Origin: CAZDGV01 sp964505195
GTDB taxonomy: Bacteria; Bacteroidota; Bacteroidia; Chitinophagales; Chitinophagaceae
Direction: 5' to 3'
DNA length: 64,000 bases
Assembly: GCA_964505195.1 (NCBI GenBank)
Contig: CAZDGV010000002.1
Span: forward strand, 62,001-126,000
Every line of letters starts with the position of its first letter. The stretch's first letter is position 1. Positions 9,721 to 18,103 of the stretch are shown here, piece by piece. The notes under the pieces were generated by a model. That model made no database searches and had not been told where the DNA came from. It saw only the letters and a list, made by a program, of their open reading frames with translations. The position numbers and the translations under genes were made by a program.

Positions 9721-10197
9721 TTATTCAATTCCTGCTCTGATTTTTGAATGGGGTTGATTCAGCTTTTTTGTAAGCTGACTCCGATCATACACACTATGTT
9801 CAAAAGTTTGTGCCATTTTTATGGCATCAGTAGGACAAGCCTCTATACATAAATTACACATCGTACAGAGCTCAAGATGATAAACAAAAGTGTCTAGGGC
9901 TTTTTTCTTTTTCCCCTCTTCGTTTACATCAAATTTGGTGATGATTTTAATAGTGCCATTCGGACAAGCCAGTTCACAGGCCGTACAGCCCGTGCAGGCA
10001 TGTTCATTGTTTTCATCGTGGGGCATTACCACTTCTCCCTTAAATCGCTCAGGCAGTATCATGGTATCGCGATTGTCGGGATATTGTTGTGTAATAATTT
10101 CTTTATGATGCGTGAAATAATATCCCGTCATGCGCATTCCTTTTGCAAGCGATCTGATTGCTCCTAGAATATTGCCGATATAACTATTTTTTAGCAT
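9721..10197 (-). CDS. nuoI: NADH-quinone oxidoreductase subunit I, 2x[4Fe-4S] ferredoxin
   Basis: Peripheral-arm subunit that passes electrons toward cluster N2 in NuoB. Two complete 4Fe-4S motifs are visible: Cys68/71/74/78 and Cys111/114/117/121. The gene reads from a Met at 10197, only five bases from the assembly gap, and encodes 158 residues, close to full family length. A start inside the gap cannot be excluded, but the N-terminus seen (amphipathic, then GMRMTGYYF) is typical. NuoJ follows after two bases. Confidence 0.94.
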   Translation of the reverse strand: MLKNSYIGNILGAIRSLAKGMRMTGYYFTHHKEIITQQYPDNRDTMILPERFKGEVVMPHDENNEHACTGCTACELACPNGTIKIITKFDVNEEGKKKKALDTFVYHLELCTMCNLCIEACPTDAIKMAQTFEHSVYDRSQLTKKLNQPHSKIRAGIE

Positions 10198-10202
10198 GGA
10201 TC

Positions 10203-10302
10203 NNNNNNNNNNNNNNNNNNNNNNNNNNNNNNNNNNNNNNNNNNNNNNNNNNNNNNNNNNNNNNNNNNNNNNNNNNNNNNNNNNNNNNNNNNNNNNNNNN
10301 NN
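10203..10302. other. Assembly gap of 100 N inside the nuoH-nuoI junction
   Basis: Exactly 100 N, the same length as the second gap, so the length is probably a placeholder. The two flanks share no overlapping sequence. About 65-70 residues of NuoH, plus its stop, are missing, which suggests that roughly 200 bases or more are absent. Confidence 0.95.
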
Positions 10303-11126
10303 AATAGCGTTGCTCCGATTGCACACACTACAAATACATTCATGTATTCTGCAAGAAAGAAGAGTGCAAATTTCATGCCCGAATACTCGGTATGAAAACC
10401 GGCTGTTAATTCACTTTCTGCTTCTGCTAAATCGAATGGGGCTCGATTGGTTTCCGCGGTAACCGCAATAATAAATAGGATAAAAGCAATTACAACGGGT
10501 ATATGACCTTTGAAAATCCACCAGCCATTTGATTGCGATTGAACGATGTCACTTATGCGTAAGCTACCCGTAAGTACCACGATAGAAAGAATTGCAAAGC
10601 CAGCAGACAACTCATAGCTTACAATTTGTGCACCGCTCCGCATCGCACCTAGGAGCGAGTATTTATTGTTACTTGCCCAGCCTGCCATTAACACACTAAT
10701 TACTGCTAAGGATGAAACTGCAGAAACATATAATACGCCTATATTAATATCCCACAACTGTACGTTCCATGCAAAAGCAATCGGAGCAAGTAAAAGCATT
10801 GCAGCAATCATTGCTAATACAGGCGCCAGATTAAACATTTTTTTATCTGCGCCTGCCGGAGTGATACTTTCTTTTACAAGCAACTTTAATGTGTCTGCAA
10901 AAGATTGCAATAACCCTTTTGGTCCTACCCTGTTAGGCCCCATTCGAATCTGCATCCAGGCAGATACCTTTCTTTCCATCAGCACAAGCACAAGACCCAA
11001 TACCGCAAAAAGTGTTATCACGGCAATGCCTGCAAGCACGCCCTGAAACAATAAAGACAAATCAGGATTAAAATGCTGATTCAGCCAATCCTTTATTTGC
11101 GTTACAATATTTGAAATACTCCACAT
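10303..11126 (-). CDS. nuoH: NADH-quinone oxidoreductase subunit H, 3' end lost in assembly gap
   Basis: Heel membrane subunit of complex I that forms the quinone chamber with NuoB and NuoD. About 274 residues are present and the frame then runs into N. Conserved parts include MERKVSAWMQIRMGPNRVGPKG and the TAETNRAPFDLAEAESELTAGF loop, with the acidic cluster coupled to quinone reduction. The missing C-terminus should hold the last two helices. The start ATG overlaps the nuoD stop by one base (TAATG), so no gene lies between nuoD and nuoH. Confidence 0.95.
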
Positions 11127-12262
11127 TATCTGTCGATATCAGGGATTACTAAATCTAATGTACCCATGGCAGCAACTAAGTCGCCGATTTTCAACCCACG
11201 TACCATATGATCGAGAATGGAAAGATTGGAAAATCCGGGTGAGCGGAATTTGATGCGATATGGCGTTGTACCTCCCTCGCTCACAATATAAACTCCGAAC
11301 TCGCCTCTTGCTGTTTCAACTCTCTGATAAAATTCTCCCTTGGGCAGCTTAATCACGGCTTTGGTTTTTGCCTGAAAATCACCTTCCGGAATCTCATCAA
11401 TAAGTTGTTCAATGATGCGAATTGACTGATGCATTTCTTTAATACGCACCATATAACGAGCTAATGCATCTCCGTTCTGTTCCAGCACTTCATCAAATTC
11501 AAGTGAAGAATAGATTTCGTAAGGATAAATCTTTCGAATATCACAGGAAACGCCACTTGCCCTGGCTACTGGCCCTGAACAACCATAAGAAATGGCATCA
11601 GTAGCAGAGATGCAGCCAATCCCTTTCATTCGGTTTTGAAAAATAATGTTCCCGGTTAACAGGTCATCATATTCCTGAATCTTGGATTTATACTGAGTTA
11701 TGAACGCCTTGACTCTTTTTTGAAAGTTGGGATGAATATCATGCATTACTCCACCTGGCACTATGTAGTTCATGGTAAGCCTGGCACCACAGGTTTCTTC
11801 CATGATATCATTAATCGTTTCCCGCTCTCGAAAAGCATGAAAAAAGGGTGTGAATGCCCCCAGATCCATGGCCATGGCACCCCACCATAATTCATGAGAT
11901 GCAATACGAGTAAGCTCATCCATCAAAACTCGAATTACCTGCGCCCTTGGAGGAATTTCTACGCCTAAGCCCTGTTCAACGCATAACGCACAGGCGTGAT
12001 TATTGATGTGTGAAGAGAGATAGTCCATCCTGCTGGTAACATAAATGAACTGTCGGTATGAAAGACTTTCACACATTTTCTCAATAGAGCGATGTATGTA
12101 TCCCAGATGTGGCTCAACTTTCACAATCGTTTCTCCGCTTAAGGTGATCACCAAATGCAGTACTCCGTGTGTGGCAGGGTGTTGCGGCCCAACATTGATC
12201 ACCATGTGATCATTGCTCAAGCTATCGATACGATTTTCAATTATTTCTGTCGCTCTATACAT
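11126..12262 (-). CDS. nuoD: NADH-quinone oxidoreductase subunit D
   Basis: 49-kDa-type subunit of the quinone-binding module, 378 residues. VGPQHPATHGVLH near residue 25 holds the quinone-site His region. The family landmarks HLGYIHRSIEK, YVTSRMDYLSS and GEFGVYIVSEGG are also present, as is the C-terminal LVIPDIDR. NuoD is not fused to NuoC here. The gene lies 20 bases after nuoC and overlaps nuoH by one base. In 14-subunit operons nuoE, nuoF and nuoG would follow here; they do not. Confidence 0.96.
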   Translation of the reverse strand: MYRATEIIENRIDSLSNDHMVINVGPQHPATHGVLHLVITLSGETIVKVEPHLGYIHRSIEKMCESLSYRQFIYVTSRMDYLSSHINNHACALCVEQGLGVEIPPRAQVIRVLMDELTRIASHELWWGAMAMDLGAFTPFFHAFRERETINDIMEETCGARLTMNYIVPGGVMHDIHPNFQKRVKAFITQYKSKIQEYDDLLTGNIIFQNRMKGIGCISATDAISYGCSGPVARASGVSCDIRKIYPYEIYSSLEFDEVLEQNGDALARYMVRIKEMHQSIRIIEQLIDEIPEGDFQAKTKAVIKLPKGEFYQRVETARGEFGVYIVSEGGTTPYRIKFRSPGFSNLSILDHMVRGLKIGDLVAAMGTLDLVIPDIDR

Positions 12263-12282
12263 TGATTCAATTACGAAAACGC

Positions 12283-12741
12283 TTATAGTTTTATCATATT
12301 AATGGGATCTTCAAAATCCTTTCGCAAAGGGTTTTTCCCCTCCCATCCATCGGGCAAAATCAGCAATCGCAAATCGGGATGTCCGAGGAATTGAACACCA
12401 AACATTTCATATACTTCCCGCTCATGAAATTCAGCAGTCCTCCATATTTGACTTACAGAATCTATTTCAGGCTGCGTGCGATCTAGTTTTACTTGAACCA
12501 CAAAAGACTGTCGGTATATGGTAGATGAAAGATGATACACCATAGTTAAATGCGTCTTCCAATCGATGCAAGTCAAACAAAACAAATAATCCGCAATAAG
12601 TTCGGAATCATTTCGAAACTGATTGGCATATGAAAGCCACTCGCTTGATGAGAGGATTAAAACAGGCCACTTACCTTCCGTTTGCATTTCAGCAGCAGGA
12701 CAAATCGCTTTTAGCCTCTCTATAAGCATTTTATTTGTCAT
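12283..12741 (-). CDS. nuoC: NADH-quinone oxidoreductase subunit C
   Basis: 30-kDa-type peripheral-arm subunit, 152 residues. The family signature is seen as FHEREVYEMFGVQFLGHPDLRLLILPDGWEG, followed by PLRKDF. It binds NuoD and supports the quinone module. It begins one base after the nuoB stop and is separate from nuoD, unlike the fused NuoCD of E. coli. Confidence 0.95.
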   Translation of the reverse strand: MTNKMLIERLKAICPAAEMQTEGKWPVLILSSSEWLSYANQFRNDSELIADYLFCLTCIDWKTHLTMVYHLSSTIYRQSFVVQVKLDRTQPEIDSVSQIWRTAEFHEREVYEMFGVQFLGHPDLRLLILPDGWEGKNPLRKDFEDPINMIKL

Positions 12742-12742
12742 A

Positions 12743-13288
12743 CTATCCTGTTACTGTTGGTTTTTCTGATCGGATTTGTTCCCTGGTTAGGCCACTTTTA
12801 ATTTTATGTTGCAAAGTGATCAATGCATGCAGTAAAGCTTCCGGTCTGGGTGGACAACCAGCTACATATACATCCACCGGAATGATATGATCCGCACCCT
12901 TTACTACAGAATACGTATTGTAGAAAAATGGCCCGCCACTGATGGCACAGGCACCCATGGCAATTACGTATTTGGGATCAGCCATTTGATCATATAAACG
13001 CTTGAGTACAGGCGCCATTTTGTTTACAATGGTGCCGGCAATGATGATTACATCGGCTTGGCGGGGAGAAGCACGTGCAACTTCAAACCCAAAACGTGAA
13101 AAATCATATTTCGCAGAAGCAACCGACATCATTTCAATGCCGCAACAGCTGGTAGCAAAAGTGAGTGGCCACAAAGAGTTTGACCTTGCCCAGTTAATCA
13201 CATCATCGAGTTTGCTGAGCATGATTCCACCTCCGGGTGATGGATGCACTTCACCGGGAAAGGGTTGCTGAGTTTGATTTACTTCCAT
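12743..13288 (-). CDS. nuoB: NADH-quinone oxidoreductase subunit B, cluster N2 carrier
   Basis: PSST-type subunit, 181 residues, carrying the terminal 4Fe-4S cluster N2. The four ligands are visible: the adjacent Cys48-Cys49 pair, Cys114 (GACAISGG) and Cys145 (VAGCPPRPE). It overlaps the end of nuoA by ten bases and is followed by nuoC after one base. Confidence 0.96.
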   Translation of the reverse strand: MEVNQTQQPFPGEVHPSPGGGIMLSKLDDVINWARSNSLWPLTFATSCCGIEMMSVASAKYDFSRFGFEVARASPRQADVIIIAGTIVNKMAPVLKRLYDQMADPKYVIAMGACAISGGPFFYNTYSVVKGADHIIPVDVYVAGCPPRPEALLHALITLQHKIKSGLTREQIRSEKPTVTG

Positions 13289-13629
13289 TGCAGCGCTCCT
13301 TTTTTATGTGCGTATAGAAATCCAATGAATAGCACCGTCAAGAAAAGAATAATTTCAATTAAAGCAATCCAGCCAAGTTGTTTTGCAACAACCGCCCAGG
13401 GATAAAGAAACACCAGTTCCACATCGAAAATCAAGAAAACCAATGCAAAGAGATAATAGCCAACATTCATTTGCACCCATGTTTTACCCTTTGTGGGTAT
13501 GCCACATTCGTAAGGTTCAAGTTTTTGCTTGTTTTGGCTTCCCTTATTCAATAATTTTCCAATAAGTATTGCAATCAAGGAGAAAGCAATCGCCGCAATT
13601 ATCAGTACAATCATTGAAGCAGCACCCAT
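13279..13629 (-). CDS. nuoA: NADH-quinone oxidoreductase subunit A, first gene of the operon
   Basis: Three-helix membrane subunit of complex I. Key motifs are KLEPYECGIPTKG in the loop that senses the active/deactive transition, and FALVFLIFDVELVFLYPW in helix 2. The frame is open to 13746, but the extra 39 residues do not look like NuoA, and the DNA there is very AT-rich and promoter-like. The Met at 13629 gives 116 residues, the normal family size. No perfect TAnnTTTG box was found upstream, so the operon promoter is not placed. Confidence 0.9.
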   Translation of the reverse strand: MGAASMIVLIIAAIAFSLIAILIGKLLNKGSQNKQKLEPYECGIPTKGKTWVQMNVGYYLFALVFLIFDVELVFLYPWAVVAKQLGWIALIEIILFLTVLFIGFLYAHKKGALQWK

Positions 13630-13803
13630 AGAGTCGTCTAGGTTTCTTGTGAATGAATTTTTATCAATAATGCTTTTCAATATACAAAAAAATACGTTTT
13701 GCATATACATTAGGTATAATTGTGAATAACTTGTTGCCGAAGCCATGGAGCATTAAAAAACGAAGGCTATTGCATCAATAGAGCAATTTTGAATTTGAGG
13801 TAA

Positions 13804-13811
13804 TATATTTG
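13804..13811 (+). promoter_or_regulatory. Putative -7 box for the acyl-CoA-binding protein gene
   Basis: TATATTTG, an exact TAnnTTTG match, ends 12 bases before the ATG at 13824. Transcription would start about seven bases later, giving a nearly leaderless mRNA. No -33 TTG is seen at the usual spacing. Confidence 0.3.
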
Positions 13812-13823
13812 CAAAAAAAGGTT

Positions 13824-14081
13824 ATGGATGTAAAGCTTTTGTTTGAACAGGCCGTGGCAGATAGCAAGAACCTCAATGAAAAACCAAGCAACGAAACTTT
13901 GTTGATGTTGTATTCACTATACAAGCAGGCTACCGAGGGAGATAATCAAGCTGATCCCCCTGCTAATCCCTTTGATTTTGTAGCAAAAGCCAAGTATGAT
14001 GCATGGTTGCAGCTAAAAGGCAAAGCACAGGAAACCGCCATGCAGGAATATATTGATCTTATTCAAAAACTGAAAGGTTAG
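13824..14081 (+). CDS. Acyl-CoA-binding protein (ACBP family)
   Basis: Small four-helix ACBP, 85 residues, which binds medium- and long-chain acyl-CoA esters in the cytosol. Diagnostic parts are LLMLYSLYKQATEGD and the KYDAWLQLKGKAQETAMQEYI block, where Tyr, Trp and Lys contact the CoA. The frame is open upstream to a TTG at 13809, but that codon lies in the promoter-like TATATTTG, so I use the ATG at 13824. Its stop overlaps the stop of the convergent glycosyltransferase gene. Confidence 0.9.
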   Translation: MDVKLLFEQAVADSKNLNEKPSNETLLMLYSLYKQATEGDNQADPPANPFDFVAKAKYDAWLQLKGKAQETAMQEYIDLIQKLKG

Positions 14082-15289
14082 TCTATATTTTTAAACAATA
14101 CAGACCTGTAGATCGAATTTAATTCCTCTCCAATTTGCGAGAAACTCCATTGTTCATGATATGATCCCGCTATTTGATGTTTGTCAACCCTATCTATATG
14201 CTCAATCAAATTGTTCATAGCGGTTTTCAGCCCATTTATATCACCCTCCTTCACAAGTATTCCATTGCGTTCGTTTACAAGTTCAGCAATGCCACCCACG
14301 TCTGAACTGATTACAAATAATCCGCAGCAAAGCGCTTCCTGAATTACGCAGGGTAAATTTTCGTATCGACTGAAATGAATATAGCCATCAGCTAGTTGCA
14401 TTTCAAGGGCTACTTGTTTATAGGAAATCAATCCCTTCCAATGTAAAAATGAATCTAACCCCCTATCGTTTGCGTATTTTTTTAATTCAGATGAGGCCGG
14501 TCCAACGAAAACCATTTCCCAATCACTTCTTTGCCGTGATAGCAATGCAAGTGCATCTAAGATGCCTTTTAAATGCTTAAGTGGCTGCATCATTGAGACA
14601 TGAATCAATCTGATTTTGTCTCTCTTCCTGCTAATCGGATAAAAAATCTCTGTATTAACCACATTGCGAACAAGCATGAGCTTGCGAATAGGGAATTGCT
14701 TTTTAAGATGATTTAACAGCCAGAAAGAGACAGATAAAACAAGATCAGCCTTTTCAAACGTTTTTCGTGTTTGATATCTAAAGAATAATCCCCGATAAAA
14801 ATATCCATCGGGTACAGTTTCCGTATATGCAGAACTGTGCTCTGTAACAATGTAAGGGACTTTCCATTTACGCTTCATCAATCTGGCAGCCCAGCCCGAT
14901 TTTGCCGGAACATGTACATGTACAAGATCAGGGATGCCATTTTTAAGCACATACTTATTTACTTCACAGCGCAGTGAATAGTAATAGCTGATATTAAAAA
15001 AAACTTTTCGAAGCAACGCCGGCAAGCGATGAAAATAAGGCGGATAAACAATGGTTGCGCTTAGCTGATGATCGTAATCAATCTGCTTACGCAAGGTCTT
15101 ATTCAATAGTAAAGACGGCTGTTGTACTACATGTAAAACATCAATATGCCTATACAATGCAGCTGCCTGCGCATGGCGTAAAATAAAGTCACCATCATAG
15201 GGATCTCTTTCATGCGGAAACCAACTACAAATCCACAGTACCCTTAAAGATTTATCCTGACCACTATTACGATTTAGCGCCGCATCCAT
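14078..15289 (-). CDS. Glycosyltransferase family 4, GT-B fold
   Basis: About 403 residues. The C-terminal domain shows the GT4 EX7E signature (ENLPCVIQE), followed by SSDVGGIAELV. The N-terminal half has HVHVPAKSGWAA and a VTEH motif, typical of GT4 acceptor domains. It probably transfers a sugar from a nucleotide-sugar donor in surface polysaccharide synthesis; donor and acceptor are unknown. The frame is open to 15481, but the Met at 15289 gives a GT4-like N-terminus (LRVLWICSWFPHERDPYDGDF) and only a 16-base overlap with the flippase gene. Confidence 0.88.
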   Translation of the reverse strand: MDAALNRNSGQDKSLRVLWICSWFPHERDPYDGDFILRHAQAAALYRHIDVLHVVQQPSLLLNKTLRKQIDYDHQLSATIVYPPYFHRLPALLRKVFFNISYYYSLRCEVNKYVLKNGIPDLVHVHVPAKSGWAARLMKRKWKVPYIVTEHSSAYTETVPDGYFYRGLFFRYQTRKTFEKADLVLSVSFWLLNHLKKQFPIRKLMLVRNVVNTEIFYPISRKRDKIRLIHVSMMQPLKHLKGILDALALLSRQRSDWEMVFVGPASSELKKYANDRGLDSFLHWKGLISYKQVALEMQLADGYIHFSRYENLPCVIQEALCCGLFVISSDVGGIAELVNERNGILVKEGDINGLKTAMNNLIEHIDRVDKHQIAGSYHEQWSFSQIGEELNSIYRSVLFKNID

Positions 15290-16560
15290 GAAAACAACTG
15301 ATTGAAATCCGATGATTTTATTATTAAAAAAGATTGAATTGAAATACGATGCGATTGGTGATGCCACCAAAACAGGTAAGCAAAATATGCAACAGATGTA
15401 ACGCTTGTTACCAGTGAAGCCATTATAATACCTCCCAAAGGAATCAGAAATAAGTCTAATACGATTAGTAGAAAAAGGCATAGGGATATGCCTCGCAGAT
15501 TTACGAAAAGCATTTTGCGTCCACTGAAATAAGCCGCCAACAAATGCGCAAGGCTATAGGCAATAATGCCTGGAAAAGCCATCATCATGGGTAAATACAT
15601 TTGATCAAAACTATTACCCAATAAGAATGGAAAAACCCAATATCCCGTTAATACAACAAATAATCCAATCATTATATAACCAGTGACAATCCATCTGCTC
15701 AGTGATTGTAATTTTTGATTGACTGCAGCATGCATACCTCCTGCAGTTAAAGGAAACAGCGCACTGGAAAGCATTACAGGCAGCAGGTAGAACATATGTG
15801 AAAGCTTGTTTACCTGAATGTAATTTCCAAGTGTTTCTGGAGTACAGTACTTTTCAACGATCACAAGATCAACCCTTCTTAATAAAAAGGTGAGCATATT
15901 GATTAAAAAGGCGTTTGAGCTAAAAAAAACGAGATCTTTAAATGCTTTGGTTGATAGCAATGATAAGTCAGATCGTTTAGCATATACTCCAAAAAATACC
16001 GATGCCAGCAAAGTGCCAGAAATAGGAAATGAGATAAAATATAAACGGATATAGGTTTTATCTGAAATAGTCATCTGACTGATTTCAGGTATACTAAAAG
16101 ACAGGATTAGAAGAAACTGTATGATGCATAGCATCAGCTGGGGTGACTTGAAATTTAACTTCGCATGAAAAAGGGCAACAAAATAAGTAATCAGCAAATT
16201 CCCGCCTATAAATGAGAGCGAGAAAATAAGCCGCTCATGATAGGTGAAGTAATCCCCCAGATATTTTTCCCAATATGGATAGCTAAAAAAAAGCAACACT
16301 AAAATGATGCTAGTCCATACAATAGACAAAATACCCAGTTGCAAAGGTTTTAGCTTTCCTGAAGAAAGATAATAACCCATACCTGCTTCAAGTGAAACAC
16401 TCAGCAACAGCATGATAAAAGAAAAAACGGTACTGCTGTAGAATATCATACCGCTCATTTCTGCACCAAAATGTCGCGAAATAATTAAGTTGAGCAGCAA
16501 TACACTCAAAAAATAAGAACCACGCCAAAAAACACTTCTGAAAAGAATGTTTGAAACCAT
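15274..16560 (-). CDS. Polysaccharide flippase-like membrane protein (MVF/Wzx type)
   Basis: 428 residues with about 12 hydrophobic helices spaced through the whole length. The N-terminus (LFRSVFWRGSYFLSVLLLNLIISRHFG) resembles oligosaccharide flippases of the Polysacc_synt families. It is a likely partner of the GT4 enzyme encoded downstream with a 16-base overlap, exporting lipid-linked sugar units. No polymerase or other sugar genes are nearby, so the product of this pair is unknown. Confidence 0.8.
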   Translation of the reverse strand: MVSNILFRSVFWRGSYFLSVLLLNLIISRHFGAEMSGMIFYSSTVFSFIMLLLSVSLEAGMGYYLSSGKLKPLQLGILSIVWTSIILVLLFFSYPYWEKYLGDYFTYHERLIFSLSFIGGNLLITYFVALFHAKLNFKSPQLMLCIIQFLLILSFSIPEISQMTISDKTYIRLYFISFPISGTLLASVFFGVYAKRSDLSLLSTKAFKDLVFFSSNAFLINMLTFLLRRVDLVIVEKYCTPETLGNYIQVNKLSHMFYLLPVMLSSALFPLTAGGMHAAVNQKLQSLSRWIVTGYIMIGLFVVLTGYWVFPFLLGNSFDQMYLPMMMAFPGIIAYSLAHLLAAYFSGRKMLFVNLRGISLCLFLLIVLDLFLIPLGGIIMASLVTSVTSVAYFAYLFWWHHQSHRISIQSFLIIKSSDFNQLFSWMRR

Positions 16561-16597
16561 TCGTGTTAGCCTCTTTATGCAATAATACTCTTTTTAA

Positions 16598-16614
16598 CTA
16601 CTAATTTTTAGTAG
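16598..16614. promoter_or_regulatory. Short inverted repeat in a divergent intergenic region
   Basis: CTACTAA and TTAGTAG form 7-base arms around TTT, in the 97 bases between the divergent flippase and sua5 genes. It could be an operator or just AT-rich chance. No T tract follows, so it is not a good terminator. Confidence 0.25.
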
Positions 16615-16657
16615 AAATGCATGGAAATCCTATAGTTTTTAGAATCTTTGCCATTCA

Positions 16658-17629
16658 ATGAAAACCGTTCGCGGAACAGATATCAATCAAGCTGCATCCC
16701 TCTTAAGAGCAGGCTCACTGGTGGCCATTCCAACAGAAACGGTGTATGGGCTAGCAGCGAATGCGTTGAATGAAGATGCCGTATTAAACATTTATAAAGC
16801 GAAAAATAGACCTTCCTTTAATCCACTAATTTTACATATTGAAAACTGGACAGAGGCAAAAAAATATATCACTGCCTACCCTGCCGATGCAGCCATTCTT
16901 GCAAATCATTTCTGGCCAGGCCCACTAACCTTACTGCTGCCCAAGAATAAAAATGTGCCTGATATCGTTACTTCCGGAAGCCATTTCGTTGCGCTTCGGG
17001 CTCCCAATCACCCGCTTACCATTTCCCTACTGAAAGCGCTGGATTTTCCATTGGCAGCCCCAAGTGCCAACCCATCAGGGTTTGTTAGTCCGACTACTGC
17101 TTCCCATGTAATGGAGGGGTTAAATGGTAAAATACCTTATGTGTTGGATGGTGGTGACTGTTCGGTTGGATTGGAGTCAACCATTATTGGATGGGATAGT
17201 GAAGAGCATCCCGTTGTTTACCGATTAGGAGGCATTTCAACACAAGCAATTGAAAATGTTTTAGGCAAACCATTACAACATACACCTTCAGTCCTTGAAA
17301 ATCCTGAAACACCCGGACAATTAAAAAGTCATTATGCTACCCATACTCCGCTATATCTTGGTAATCTTTCCGATTTAATGCAGGAACACCAGGGAAAAAA
17401 GATCGCACTAATTCAGTTTTCTAATACTGAAAAAATAGCAGGCGTATCTTTTCAATATGCACTATCCCCCGGAGCTTCCACCGATGAAGCGGCAAAAAAT
17501 CTTTTCAAAATCATGCGCGAAGCGGACGCATGTGGTGCGGAAGTCATTTTATGTGAGCTGATGCCGACTTCAGGACTGGGCCCTGCTATCAACGACAGAT
17601 TATCCAGAGCTCAGGCCATGTACAAATAA
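16658..17629 (+). CDS. sua5: L-threonylcarbamoyladenylate synthase (Sua5 type)
   Basis: Makes threonylcarbamoyl-AMP from Thr, bicarbonate and ATP, for the t6A37 modification of ANN-decoding tRNAs. The YrdC domain spans about 1-190 with PTETVYGLAANA, KAKNRPSFNPL and APSANPSGFVSPT. The C-terminal part to 323 is the Sua5 domain, so this is the long Sua5 form rather than the short TsaC. A near-match -7 box (AATCTTTG) ends seven bases before the ATG. Its stop abuts that of the convergent hemerythrin gene. Confidence 0.95.
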   Translation: MKTVRGTDINQAASLLRAGSLVAIPTETVYGLAANALNEDAVLNIYKAKNRPSFNPLILHIENWTEAKKYITAYPADAAILANHFWPGPLTLLLPKNKNVPDIVTSGSHFVALRAPNHPLTISLLKALDFPLAAPSANPSGFVSPTTASHVMEGLNGKIPYVLDGGDCSVGLESTIIGWDSEEHPVVYRLGGISTQAIENVLGKPLQHTPSVLENPETPGQLKSHYATHTPLYLGNLSDLMQEHQGKKIALIQFSNTEKIAGVSFQYALSPGASTDEAAKNLFKIMREADACGAEVILCELMPTSGLGPAINDRLSRAQAMYK

Positions 17630-18094
17630 TCATTCCCAGAAATGAACCGGATAATTGAGACAGGAATGCTTTTCCAATTGTCCGAGTACCTTTCCTAAAA
17701 CAATCATTTTTTCTGTAGAAATATGCGCTTGCACTGCAGGAAAAAACACCCGTTCTTCATAGCGAATATGCTGCTCCAGTAAACCGTTCAATGCAATGAC
17801 CAATTCCAAAGATTTTTTTTCTTGTAAAACACTCAGCATGGTGGTTAATTGCTGATGTTCTTCAATGATGCGCTGATAGTATGCACTTAATTCAGGTTGA
17901 CTTACTGAAAAACAAAACGCCTCTTCCTCTATTTTAATATGCTTTGAAAGAATGCTATCCCATACATGAGCAAGAAAAGATGAAAGTACTTCCGCTGAAG
18001 TATTGTTTCGAACACCCTTTTTCACCAGTAATACCGCCATGAGTAAATCATGATGCTGCCATGAGAGCGGATATAAATGCTCGCTTCTTTTCAA
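17630..18094 (-). CDS. Hemerythrin HHE domain protein
   Basis: A protein of 154 residues built as one four-helix HHE bundle. Metal-ligand candidates are His14/15 (WQHHDLL), HIKIEEE, EEHQQL and HIRYEERVFFP, the pattern expected for a di-iron site. Such proteins bind oxygen, sense it or help iron and nitric-oxide handling; which one applies is not visible. It is the last gene of a run with tpiA (9 bases upstream) and the alternative GlmU. Confidence 0.88.
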   Translation of the reverse strand: MKRSEHLYPLSWQHHDLLMAVLLVKKGVRNNTSAEVLSSFLAHVWDSILSKHIKIEEEAFCFSVSQPELSAYYQRIIEEHQQLTTMLSVLQEKKSLELVIALNGLLEQHIRYEERVFFPAVQAHISTEKMIVLGKVLGQLEKHSCLNYPVHFWE

Positions 18095-18103
18095 GGGGAA
18101 TGG

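Noticed and set aside
10191..10462. Reading frames that run through the first N block
   Set aside because: They are made by translating N; real nuoH and nuoI end or start beside the gap.
13630..13746. Longer start of nuoA adding 39 residues
   Set aside because: The added residues do not resemble NuoA and cover AT-rich, promoter-like DNA.
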